A stretch of DNA of 40,830 nt from contig NZ_AEJB01000396.1 in assembly GCF_000331005.1 (NCBI RefSeq), positions 1 to 40,830 of the forward strand, given 5' to 3'. The notes under the pieces were generated by a model. It made no database searches. It was not told the origin of the DNA and was given only the letters and a program-made list of their open reading frames with translations. The DNA comes from Streptomyces turgidiscabies Car8. Its GTDB lineage: Bacteria; Actinomycetota; Actinomycetes; Streptomycetales; Streptomycetaceae. The position numbers and the translations under genes were made by a program. Shown here piece by piece: positions 24,413 to 31,660 of this stretch (within the stretch, counting starts at the first letter, position 1; each line of letters begins with the position of its first letter).

Positions 24413-24435
24413 AGTGCTCTCCCTCGTAAGCGAGG
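24413..24435. repeat. Perfect hairpin at the edge of the ATPase scar
   Basis: Around 24417-24436 CTCCCTCG and CGAGGGAG form a perfect 8-bp stem with the 4-base loop TAAG. It lies about 35 bases before TTGAT (24466-24470), after which P-type ATPase homology begins abruptly. It resembles the subterminal hairpins of IS200/IS605-type elements, but no transposase is present. Identity as an IS end is speculative. Confidence 0.35.
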
Positions 24436-24472
24436 GAGGTTCCTGCCTACCTTGCGGTGGCGGGCTTGATTC

Positions 24473-24997
24473 GCGCTCACCGAACTCACCGGCACGGCAC
24501 CCGTGTTGCTGACCGGCGACAACCCGCGTGCCGCCGCCCGGCTGGCGGCCGAGGTCGGTATCGAGGACGTACGGGCCGGTCTGCTTCCCCAGCAGAAGCT
24601 GGACGCGGTAAGGGAGTTGGAGGCGTCCGGACGCAGGGTCATGGTCGTGGGGGACGGTGTCAACGACGCCCCGGCGCTGGCCGCCGCCCACACCGGAGTG
24701 GCCATGGGCCGGGCGGGTTCCGACCTCGCGCTGGAGACCGCGGACGCGGTGATCGTGCGGGACGAGCTGGCCACCGTGCCCGCCGTGATCGCCCTCTCGC
24801 GGCAGGCCCGGCGTCTGGTGACGCAGAACCTGGTGATCGCCGGGGTGTGCATCGCGGGCCTCGTCACCTGGGACCTGATCGGCACGCTGCCGCTCCCGCT
24901 CGGGGTCGCGGGCCACGAGGGCTCGACGGTCCTCGTCGGCCTCAACGGGCTACGGCTGCTGAGGGAGGCCGCGTGGCAGGATGCGGTGAGCAGGTGA
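24473..24997 (+). pseudogene. C-terminal remnant of a heavy-metal P-type ATPase
   Basis: About 174 residues. The frame starts with homology at ALTELTGTAPVLLTGDN and continues through the hinge motif VVGDGVNDAPALAAAHTGVA, DLALETADAVIV and the last two membrane helices (QNLVIAGVCIAGLVTWDLIG). This is the end of a P1B-type (Cd/Zn/Cu-like) ATPase normally over 600 residues. The phosphorylation site (DKTGT), CPC helix and metal-binding domain are absent, and an in-frame TGA at 24467 closes the frame upstream. A GTG at 24503 could start translation, but the product would lack the catalytic aspartate. So it is a dead fragment left by a deletion or insertion. Confidence 0.85.
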
Positions 24998-25032
24998 GCA
25001 GGTGAGCAGGTGAGCAGGTGAGCAGGTGAGCA
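24985..25032 (+). repeat. 8-bp tandem repeat, six exact copies
   Basis: GGTGAGCA is repeated six times without error, followed by a partial copy. It begins inside the last codons of the ATPase remnant, and the stop codon (24995-24997) lies within it. Because 8 is not a multiple of 3, copy-number change would shift any frame through it. It lies about 160 bases before the Ada-AlkA gene. Confidence 0.9.
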
Positions 25033-25189
25033 GGTGATTCGGTGGGCCGGTGAGGCCGTCGGTCCTCGGCTCGAATCCGCGGCTCAGGCGGAACGTGATC
25101 CAGAGCCTCCCTGGACACGCCACCCTGATGTCGGATTTCCGCCAGCCCCGGTCGCGCTGATCGTCGATGCTGGACGTATGCGGAACGCG

Positions 25190-26689
25190 ATGCACACCGA
25201 CACCGAGCACTGCGTACGAGCCGTGCAGTCCAAGGACGCGCGCTTCGACGGCTGGTTCTTCACGGCGGTCCTGACCACCCGGATCTACTGCAGGCCCAGC
25301 TGCCCGGTGGTGCCGCCCAAGCCCGAGAACATGACCTTCTACCCGAGCGCGGCGGCCTGCCAGCAGGCGGGTTTCCGGGCCTGCAAGAGGTGCCGCCCGG
25401 ACACCAGCCCCGGCTCGCCGGAGTGGAACCAGCGCGCCGACCTCGTGGCCCGTGCGATGCGGCTGATCGGCGACGGGATCGTGGACCGAGAGGGCGTCCC
25501 CGGCCTCGCCACCCGCCTCGGCTACAGCACCCGCCAGGTCGAACGGCAACTCCTCGCCGAACTGGGCGCGGGACCGCTCGCCCTCGCCCGCGCCCAGCGC
25601 GCCCAGACCGCGCGGCTCCTCGTCGAGACGACCGGGCTGCCCATGGCGGACATCGCCTTCGCGGCGGGCTTCTCCTCGATCCGCACCTTCAACGACACCG
25701 TCCGTGAGGTCTTCGCCCTCTCCCCGAGCGATCTGCGCAACCGCCTTCCGAAGTCGCGCGCCCAAGCGCATCCGAGCGACCCGAGCACGGTTGTCAGCGC
25801 CCCGGCCGCGCTGAACCTCCGCCTCCCCTTCCGCGCCCCGCTCAACCCCGACAACCTCTTCGGGCACCTCGCCGCGACCGCCGTACCCGGCGTGGAGGAG
25901 TGGCGGGACGGCGCCTACCGCCGGACCCTGCGACTCCCGTACGGACACGGCATCGCCGCCCTCACGCCGACGCCCGACCACATCGCGTGCCGGCTCACCC
26001 TCAGCGATCTGCGCGATCTGCCCGTCGCGATCAGCCGCTGCCGTCGGATGCTCGACCTGGACGCCGATCCGGTCGCGGTCGACGAGCAGTTGTGTACGGA
26101 TCCCGTGCTGGCGCCCCTCGTCGCGAAGGGCCCGGGGCGACGCGTTCCCCGGACGGTCGACGAGGCGGAGTTCGCCGTACGGGCGGTGCTCGGTCAGCAG
26201 GTCTCCACGGCCGCCGCCCGTACCCACGCGGCCCGTCTCGTCACGGCGCACGGCGACCCGGTCGACGACCCGGAGGGCGGTCTCACGCATCTCTTCCCGA
26301 CCCCGGGGGCGCTGGCAGCCCTCGACCCGGAGTCCCTGGCCATGCCTCGTACCCGGCGGGCGACTTTCACCACCCTCGTCAAGCAACTCGCCGACGGAAA
26401 CCTCCACTTGGGCGTCGAGAGCGACTGGCCCGAGGCCCGCGCAAGGCTCCTCGCCCTACCCGGATTCGGTCCCTGGACGGTCGACGTCATCGCGATGCGT
26501 GCCCTCGGCGACCCCGACGCGTTTCTCCCCACGGACCTCGGAATCCGGCGCGCGGCCCAGGAGTTGGGCCTCCCCTCGACACCGGCCGCGCTGACCGCAC
26601 GCGCGGCGGTGTGGCGGCCCTGGCGGGCGTACGCGGTCCAGTACCTGTGGGCGACGGACAGTCACCCGATCAACTTCCTCCCGGTATAG
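25190..26689 (+). CDS. alkA: Ada-AlkA fusion: DNA-3-methyladenine glycosylase II with adaptive-response domain
   Basis: 499 residues in three parts. Residues about 1-75 form the Ada zinc domain with Cys34, Cys38 (IYCRPSC), Cys65 and Cys68 (CKRC), one of which accepts methyl groups from phosphotriesters. Residues about 83-185 are an AraC-type DNA-binding domain (GLATRLGYSTRQVERQLL; IAFAAGFSSIRTFNDTVRE). The C-terminal half is the AlkA glycosylase with HhH motif LPGFGPWTVDVIAMRALG and catalytic Asp449 (FLPTD). The protein thus combines sensing of methylation damage, gene activation and base excision. ATG 25190 is preferred; ATG 25178 would add four residues. The ogt gene follows 25 bases downstream, forming an alkylation-repair operon. 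Confidence 0.93.
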   Translation: MHTDTEHCVRAVQSKDARFDGWFFTAVLTTRIYCRPSCPVVPPKPENMTFYPSAAACQQAGFRACKRCRPDTSPGSPEWNQRADLVARAMRLIGDGIVDREGVPGLATRLGYSTRQVERQLLAELGAGPLALARAQRAQTARLLVETTGLPMADIAFAAGFSSIRTFNDTVREVFALSPSDLRNRLPKSRAQAHPSDPSTVVSAPAALNLRLPFRAPLNPDNLFGHLAATAVPGVEEWRDGAYRRTLRLPYGHGIAALTPTPDHIACRLTLSDLRDLPVAISRCRRMLDLDADPVAVDEQLCTDPVLAPLVAKGPGRRVPRTVDEAEFAVRAVLGQQVSTAAARTHAARLVTAHGDPVDDPEGGLTHLFPTPGALAALDPESLAMPRTRRATFTTLVKQLADGNLHLGVESDWPEARARLLALPGFGPWTVDVIAMRALGDPDAFLPTDLGIRRAAQELGLPSTPAALTARAAVWRPWRAYAVQYLWATDSHPINFLPV

Positions 26690-26714
26690 GGACTTAAGGA
26701 CGTCAGGAGCAGAA

Positions 26715-27197
26715 ATGAAACAGCACACGGTCATGGACAGTCCGTACGGCCTCCTCACCCTCGTGGCCGACCACGGAGTCCTCTGCGGCCTCTACATGGT
26801 CGAGCAGCGTCACCGCCCGGCCGAGGAGAACTTCGGCGCACGCGAGGACACCCCTTTCGGGGAGACGGTCGAGCAGCTGAACGCCTATTTCCAGGGCGAG
26901 TTGAAGGAGTTCACCATCGAACTCCGGCTGGCCGGAAGCGACTTCCAGCGCAGCGTCTGGGAGCAGCTGTGCCGCATCCCGTACGGCGAGACCCGCTCGT
27001 ACGGTGAACTCGCCGACGCCCTCGGCAATCCGAAGGCCTCCCGCGCCGTGGGTCTCGCCAACGGCAGGAACCCGGTCGGCATCATCGTGCCGTGCCATCG
27101 GGTGGTAGGCGCAGACGGCAGCCTCACCGGATACGGGGGCGGTCTGGAGCGCAAGCAGCGGCTGCTGGACTTCGAACGGGGGCCGGCGCTCTTCTAG
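26715..27197 (+). CDS. ogt: Methylated-DNA-protein-cysteine methyltransferase
   Basis: 160 residues. The active-site motif IVPCHRVVG carries the methyl-accepting Cys127. Preceding motifs FQRSVWEQLCRIPYGETRSY and ASRAVGLANGRNP belong to the DNA-binding domain of Ogt/MGMT proteins. The protein removes methyl groups from O6-methylguanine in a suicide reaction. ATG 26715 with AGGAG six bases upstream; 25 bases after the Ada-AlkA stop, so co-transcribed and probably induced by alkylation through the upstream protein. Confidence 0.95.
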   Translation: MKQHTVMDSPYGLLTLVADHGVLCGLYMVEQRHRPAEENFGAREDTPFGETVEQLNAYFQGELKEFTIELRLAGSDFQRSVWEQLCRIPYGETRSYGELADALGNPKASRAVGLANGRNPVGIIVPCHRVVGADGSLTGYGGGLERKQRLLDFERGPALF

Positions 27198-27324
27198 CCC
27201 CGCCCCGGACGTCCCTTTCGGCATCCCTCGTCAGCGCCTCCGCCCGGGTTCCGTCCTCCTCTCCCGGTCCTCCCGCGTTCTGCCGCCCCACCCTCCCCCA
27301 CCCGAACGACCTTCGTCCCGCACC

Positions 27325-27364
27325 TTGTCGCCCGCCACGCCCCGGCGCATGATGTGAAGCGCTT
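27325..27364 (+). promoter_or_regulatory. Candidate promoter and LacI-type operator of the GH2 gene
   Basis: TTGTCG (27325-27330) and CATGAT (27348-27353) are 17 bases apart. The perfect palindrome AAGCGCTT (27357-27364), with the central CG seen in LacI-family operators, follows just downstream and would cover the transcription start. No LacI gene is adjacent, so the repressor would be encoded elsewhere. Confidence 0.4.
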
Positions 27365-27432
27365 TCTGTCGCGTCCATGGCAATGGTCTGGGAGGGGTGC
27401 CCGTGAGGGCGCGTCTCGGAGGGCGGTAGACG

Positions 27433-30015
27433 ATGGAGTTCACCAGCCGTTCCACAGCTTCCACGGCTGCCGCGCCCTCCGAACCTGACGGGGTGAGTCG
27501 ACGGCGTGTGCTGCAGGGGGCCGCCGCGGGCGTGGGTGCGGTGGCCCTGCCGATGGACGGGGCAGTCGCGGAGGCGCAGGTCGAGGCCGCTGAGCGGCAG
27601 ACTTTCAGCCTGAATCTCGACTGGCGGTTCATCAGGTCGAATGTCGCCGGCGCCGAACGGACCACGTTCGACGACTCCGGGTGGGCCGTGGTCAGCGTGC
27701 CGCACACCTACAACGACGTGGACTCCTTCGACAACTGGATCGGCAGCTCGGGCGAATCCTCGGTGGCGATGCAGCCGACGTGGTACCGCAAGCGCTTTCA
27801 GTTACCGGCCGAGCAGGCGGGCCACAAGGTGATCCTGGAACTGGAAGGCATCCGCCAAGCGGCGACGGTCTACCTGAACGGCGTCCTGATCGGCAGCTAC
27901 GAGGCCGGAGTCACCCCGTTCGGCTTCGACCTCACCGGCGATGTCCTGTTCGGCGCCGACAACGTGCTCGCCATCTGCGCGGACAACACCAAGTGGCGGC
28001 CCGAAGCCGCGACCGGGATGCCCTTCCAGTGGGACACCCGGGACTTCAACCCCACCTTCGGCGGCCTCACCAGGAACGTCATCCTGCACGTCGTGCCCAG
28101 GACCCACTTCACGCTCCCGCTCTACAGCAACCTCGGCACCACGGGCACCTACGTCTATCCGACCGCCGTCAACGTCTCCGGCCACACCGCGACGATCAAC
28201 GCGGAAGCGCAGATCACCAACGACGAGAACCGTTCCCGGACGCTGTCGGTGTCGGCCCAAGTCCTCGACGGACAGGGCACGTTGATCGGCTCGCTGCCCG
28301 CCTCGACGGTCACGCTGGCCGCCGGGACGAGTCATGTGGTCAAGGTCGGCAGCCGGATCAGCGGGCTCACCTTCTGGTCACCGTCGTACCCCGCCCTCTA
28401 CACCGTGCGACTGACGCTCGCGGAGGGGGCGACGGTCGTCGACACGTACACGGTCCGCACCGGCTTCCGGAAGGCCGAGTTCCGTGGCGGGGCGAGCACC
28501 GGCGGCGTCTACATCAACGACCGGCAGGTCTTCCTCACCGGGTACGCGCAGCGCGCCACCAACGAATGGGCGGTGCTCGGCGACGCCGTACCCGAATGGC
28601 TGCGCGACCACGACGGCCGGCTCATCCGGGAGAGCAACGCCAACCTGATCCGCTGGATGCACCTCGCCGCGCAGCCCGCGAACATCAGGATGACCGACCG
28701 GTACGGGCTGGTGTCGGTCCAGCCCGCCGGGGACAAGGAGGCCGACGCCACCGGCGTGCAGTGGGACCAGCGCCTCGCGGCCATGCGGGACGTGATGATC
28801 TACTTCCGCAACAGTCCCAGCATCCTGTTCTGGGAGTCCGGCAACAACTGGCTGAGCGCCGACCACCAGCAGCAGATGCGCGCGCTGAAACAGGCCTGGG
28901 ACCCCAGCGGCATGCGCGCGATCGGCTCCCGGGCCACCTCCGACAACTCCGCCTACGGGGGCACGGCGGCCGTGGACCAGTGCGAGTACATCGGCACGAT
29001 GCTCAACCGCCACTACAGCGACTACGCCCGCGACCGGATGCCGCTCATCGAGTCCGAGTTCACCCGCGACGAGGCCCCCCGCCGCGTCTGGGACAACGCC
29101 TCCCCACCGGACTTCGGCTACGTCACCGGCCCGGACGTCACCTACCACTGGACCTCGGAGGACTTCGCCGCCACCGTCGCCGCGAGCACCCGTCACGAGT
29201 TCTGGAGCCAGCGCATCCAAGGCCCCGGAAACAGCCGCTACTCCGGGGCGGCGGCTCTGACCTGGGCGGACTCCAACCAGCACGGCCGCCAGTACAACTG
29301 GGAGACGTGCCGCCTCTCCGGCCGCGTCGACTCGGTCCGCATCCCCAAGGAGACCTACTACACCCACCGCGTCATGCAGAGCCCGACGCCGGACCTGCAC
29401 ATCGTCGGCCACTGGACCTACCCGGCCGGCACCGTCAAGACGGTGTACGTCATGGCCGCGGGTGTCGCCCGGGTGGACCTGCTGGTCAACGGCAGGTCGG
29501 TCGGTACGTCCACCTCCCCGCAGTACGACTTCCTGCACACCTTCACCGGCGTCGCCTGGCAGTCCGGCACGATCACCGCCGTCGGCTACGACGCCGGCGG
29601 CACCGAAGTGACCCGCGCCCAGAAACAGACGACGGGCCCCGCGGTCGCCCTCCGCCTCACGGCACACGTCTCACCCGACGGTCTGAAGGCCGACGGCACC
29701 GACGTGGCGATGATCGACGTCGAGGCGGTGGACTCGGCGGGCCGCCGAGTCCCGACCGACCAGGCCCGGGTGGACTTCACGGTCACTGGTCCGGCCAAGC
29801 TGCTCGGCGGCCACAACGCGGGCATCCCGTACAGCGTGTTCCAGTCCTACGTCAGCACGGAAGCGGGCATCAACAGAGTCTTCGTACGCACGACACGCAC
29901 CGCAGGTGCCGTCACTGTGCGCGCGACACGGGGCGGCCTGGCCGGTGCCGCCGTGACGGTCACGTCCACAGCCGTCACGACGACGGGGGGACTGACCGAG
30001 CGTCCGCCGCCGTGA
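27433..30015 (+). CDS. Tat-exported GH2-family glycoside hydrolase
   Basis: 860 residues. A twin-arginine signal (SRRRVLQGAAAGVGAVALP, about 22-40) predicts folded export. Then come the GH2 sugar-binding domain (NLDWRFIRS; GWAVVSVPHTYND), an immunoglobulin-like domain and a TIM barrel (about 350-640). C-terminal DUF4982-like and invasin/Ig-like domains follow (FTVTGPAKLLGGHNAG). The putative nucleophile region is PLIESEF (Glu540/542). At the acid/base position, normally WSLGNE, this protein has WESGNN (467-472), with Asn instead of Glu. I recall a similar WEAGNN in other GH2 proteins. ATG 27433 with GGAGG about ten bases upstream. Beta-galactosidase or related activity is possible; substrate unknown. 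Confidence 0.87.
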   Translation: MEFTSRSTASTAAAPSEPDGVSRRRVLQGAAAGVGAVALPMDGAVAEAQVEAAERQTFSLNLDWRFIRSNVAGAERTTFDDSGWAVVSVPHTYNDVDSFDNWIGSSGESSVAMQPTWYRKRFQLPAEQAGHKVILELEGIRQAATVYLNGVLIGSYEAGVTPFGFDLTGDVLFGADNVLAICADNTKWRPEAATGMPFQWDTRDFNPTFGGLTRNVILHVVPRTHFTLPLYSNLGTTGTYVYPTAVNVSGHTATINAEAQITNDENRSRTLSVSAQVLDGQGTLIGSLPASTVTLAAGTSHVVKVGSRISGLTFWSPSYPALYTVRLTLAEGATVVDTYTVRTGFRKAEFRGGASTGGVYINDRQVFLTGYAQRATNEWAVLGDAVPEWLRDHDGRLIRESNANLIRWMHLAAQPANIRMTDRYGLVSVQPAGDKEADATGVQWDQRLAAMRDVMIYFRNSPSILFWESGNNWLSADHQQQMRALKQAWDPSGMRAIGSRATSDNSAYGGTAAVDQCEYIGTMLNRHYSDYARDRMPLIESEFTRDEAPRRVWDNASPPDFGYVTGPDVTYHWTSEDFAATVAASTRHEFWSQRIQGPGNSRYSGAAALTWADSNQHGRQYNWETCRLSGRVDSVRIPKETYYTHRVMQSPTPDLHIVGHWTYPAGTVKTVYVMAAGVARVDLLVNGRSVGTSTSPQYDFLHTFTGVAWQSGTITAVGYDAGGTEVTRAQKQTTGPAVALRLTAHVSPDGLKADGTDVAMIDVEAVDSAGRRVPTDQARVDFTVTGPAKLLGGHNAGIPYSVFQSYVSTEAGINRVFVRTTRTAGAVTVRATRGGLAGAAVTVTSTAVTTTGGLTERPPP

Positions 30016-30026
30016 ACCGCGCGAGC

Positions 30027-30767
30027 CTAGGCGGCCCCCGACTCCCGTAGTTCGCGCAGCAGTTGGGGCAGGGCCGTACCGATCGGCTCCCGTACGACCT
30101 CGTCGGCCCGGTCGTCGTACGGGGTCGGCTCGGCGTTGACGATGACGAGCCGGGCGCCGTGATCCGCGGCGACACCGGCGAGCCCGGCGGCGGGCTGGAC
30201 CTGGAGGCTGGTCCCGACGGCGATGAACACCTGGCAGGCCTTGGTGATGGCCAGGGCGTCACCGAGGACGACCGGATCGAGGCGCTGGCCGAACATGACG
30301 GTCGCCGACTTCAGGATCCCGCCGCAGACGAGACAGGCGGGGTCGTCCTCCCCGGCGTCGACCCGGGCGAGAGCGTCCTCCATGGGCCCGCGCGCATGGC
30401 ACTTGGTGCACACGAACTTCCTTGCGGTGCCGTGTAGTTCGAGCACCTTGCGGGCCGGCATCCCGGCGAGCTGGTGCAGCCCGTCCACGTTCTGCGTGAT
30501 GACCCGCACCGGCACCCCTGCCTGCTCCAGCTCGGCCACGGCCAGGTGCGCTGAGTTGGGCTGGGCCTGCAGGGTCCGGTTCGCGCGTCGCATCTGCCAG
30601 GAACGGCGCCGGATCTCGGGATCGCCCATGTAGTAGTCGTACGTGACGAGCTTCTCGGCCTCGGGGTCACGCCGCCACAGGCCGTTCGGCCCGCGATAGT
30701 CGGGGATGCCGGAGTCGGTCGAGATGCCGGCGCCGCTGAGGACGGCGACCAGGGGCTTGGTGGTCAT
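30027..30767 (-). CDS. Sir2-family NAD-dependent protein deacylase
   Basis: 246 residues, cytoplasmic. All sirtuin motifs are visible: VLSGAGISTDSGIPDYRG (NAD binding), TQNVDGLH, catalytic His112 (ELHGT), four zinc cysteines (120, 123, 145, 148), MFGQ and VGTSLQVQP. It removes acetyl or other acyl groups from lysine using NAD and releases nicotinamide and O-acyl-ADP-ribose. The size and zinc ribbon indicate a stand-alone deacylase, not a Sir2 domain of a defence protein. Its stop lies 11 bases from that of the convergent GH2 gene; its 5' end faces a divergent VapB-like gene. No clear ribosome-binding site precedes the ATG. Confidence 0.94.
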   Translation of the reverse strand: MTTKPLVAVLSGAGISTDSGIPDYRGPNGLWRRDPEAEKLVTYDYYMGDPEIRRRSWQMRRANRTLQAQPNSAHLAVAELEQAGVPVRVITQNVDGLHQLAGMPARKVLELHGTARKFVCTKCHARGPMEDALARVDAGEDDPACLVCGGILKSATVMFGQRLDPVVLGDALAITKACQVFIAVGTSLQVQPAAGLAGVAADHGARLVIVNAEPTPYDDRADEVVREPIGTALPQLLRELRESGAA

Positions 30768-30852
30768 GGAGCCGAGGGTAGGTTCCGGGGGCCCGGGCGG
30801 CGACTGGATATCCGCCCGGGGATCGCCGTCGCGGCCCTTGTCGCCGTACCCC

Positions 30853-30880
30853 TGTACGAATGCCCGTCCGGTGTTAATGT
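30853..30880 (+). promoter_or_regulatory. Promoter of a probable leaderless transcript
   Basis: TAATGT (30875-30880) is a good -10 six bases before the ATG of the small gene, with a weak -35 (TGTACG, 30853-30858) 16 bases upstream. No ribosome-binding site is present, so the message probably starts at the ATG. Confidence 0.4.
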
Positions 30881-30886
30881 CCCCGC

Positions 30887-31093
30887 ATGGCAGCCAAGGT
30901 CTCCGTCTCGCTCGACGCCCAACTGGTCGTAGAAGTCATGGTGCTCGCGGGCGTCGGCAACCCGCAGGACGCCGTCGAGCTCGTCGTGCGGGACTACATC
31001 GCGCGGGGCCACCGAACCGAGGCCCGGGTCGCCGAGCGCGACGACGTACGGCGTGCGGGGGACGACGTGAAGCCGCCGGACGTCCAGGGCTGA
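30887..31093 (+). CDS. VapB/DUF2191-like small protein, orphan
   Basis: 68 residues. The pattern of a short beta strand (KVSVSLDAQLVVEVM) followed by a helix ending in AVELVVRDYIARG is that of VapB-type antitoxin or DUF2191 proteins. The charged C-terminus (RTEARVAERDDVRR) lacks a recognisable toxin-binding motif, and no PIN-domain toxin is adjacent. So it is an orphan antitoxin-like regulator or a protein with another role. It sits between Sir2 and NUDIX genes, tail to tail with the latter. Start ATG 30887, likely leaderless. Confidence 0.6.
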   Translation: MAAKVSVSLDAQLVVEVMVLAGVGNPQDAVELVVRDYIARGHRTEARVAERDDVRRAGDDVKPPDVQG

Positions 31094-31109
31094 CCCCTCC
31101 CGGACCGCA

Positions 31110-31125
31110 GTGGCCGTCAGGCCAC
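31110..31125. terminator. Short hairpin between convergent genes
   Basis: GTGGCC (31110-31115) and GGCCAC (31120-31125) form a perfect 6-bp stem with a tetraloop in the 23-base gap, overlapping the NUDIX stop codon. Probably a weak bidirectional terminator. Confidence 0.45.
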
Positions 31126-31608
31126 CCGTTCGCCGTTCTCCAGCTCGGCCGTTCCCGTGCCCTCCGCCAGGACGTCGAGGCCGTGCAGCACCCGGCGGCC
31201 CAGGGAGCCGCGGAGGTAGTCGGTGAGTTCCTCGCGCGGTACCAGCCGCCACGACAGCAGCTCCGACTCCTGCAGGGTGATCGACTTGAGCTCGTCCTCG
31301 TCGAGGACGCCACCGTCGTACAGGTACGCCACCAGTGGCGGATGGCCGGAGATGTGGACCCAGTCGACGGCCAGCAGACGGCCGAGTTCACGGTCGAGGC
31401 CGATCTCCTCAAGGGTCTCCCGGCGTGCGCCCTGGCGCGGGGTCTCCCCGGTGTCCGACTCGATCGTGCCGCCCGGAAGCGCCCAGCCCTCACGGTAGTT
31501 GGGCTCGACGAGCAGGATCCGTCCGTCGGAGTCACGGAAGAGGGCGGCGGCGCCGGCCAGGACGCGGGGCAGGCCGGCGATGTACGTGGCGAAGTCTTGA
31601 ATGGTCAC
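31117..31608 (-). CDS. NUDIX hydrolase
   Basis: 163 residues from GTG 31608. The NUDIX box is present as GGTIESDTGETPRQGARRE followed by TLEEIGL. Spacing between the first Gly-Gly and the catalytic Glu run is two residues longer than the textbook motif. The catalytic REXXEE is intact. Substrate specificity cannot be read, but candidates include ADP-ribose and nucleotide sugars. It lies 52 bases downstream of, and on the same strand as, the ADP-ribosylglycohydrolase gene, which suggests co-transcription and ADP-ribose as substrate (inference). No ribosome-binding site precedes the GTG, so the start may differ. Confidence 0.87.
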   Translation of the reverse strand: MTIQDFATYIAGLPRVLAGAAALFRDSDGRILLVEPNYREGWALPGGTIESDTGETPRQGARRETLEEIGLDRELGRLLAVDWVHISGHPPLVAYLYDGGVLDEDELKSITLQESELLSWRLVPREELTDYLRGSLGRRVLHGLDVLAEGTGTAELENGERVA

Positions 31609-31660
31609 GCTGGGAAGCGTAACCAGCGAAAGGACGGCGAAAGGGGCCGTCGGGCTTCCG

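Noticed and set aside
24503..24997. Functional small metal transporter from GTG 24503
   Set aside because: The fragment lacks the phosphorylation aspartate, the CPC helix and most membrane segments of a P-type ATPase, so it cannot pump ions.
24985..25032. CRISPR-like repeat array
   Set aside because: The units are 8 bp, contiguous and without spacers, and no cas genes are present; it is a simple tandem repeat.
27681..30050. Very long open frames overlapping real genes in other phases (for example 789 codons over the GH2 gene and similar frames over the permease and alpha-glucosidase genes)
   Set aside because: They are rich in Arg/Pro/Gly/Ala, show no domains and mirror the codon bias of the real gene; normal shadows in high-GC DNA.
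30027..30767. Sir2 gene as part of an anti-phage system (ThsA/DSR-like)
   Set aside because: It is a short, complete zinc-containing deacylase without extra effector domains, and no partner defence gene is adjacent.
30887..31093. Complete VapBC toxin-antitoxin module
   Set aside because: No PIN-domain or other toxin gene follows; the next gene is a convergent NUDIX hydrolase.
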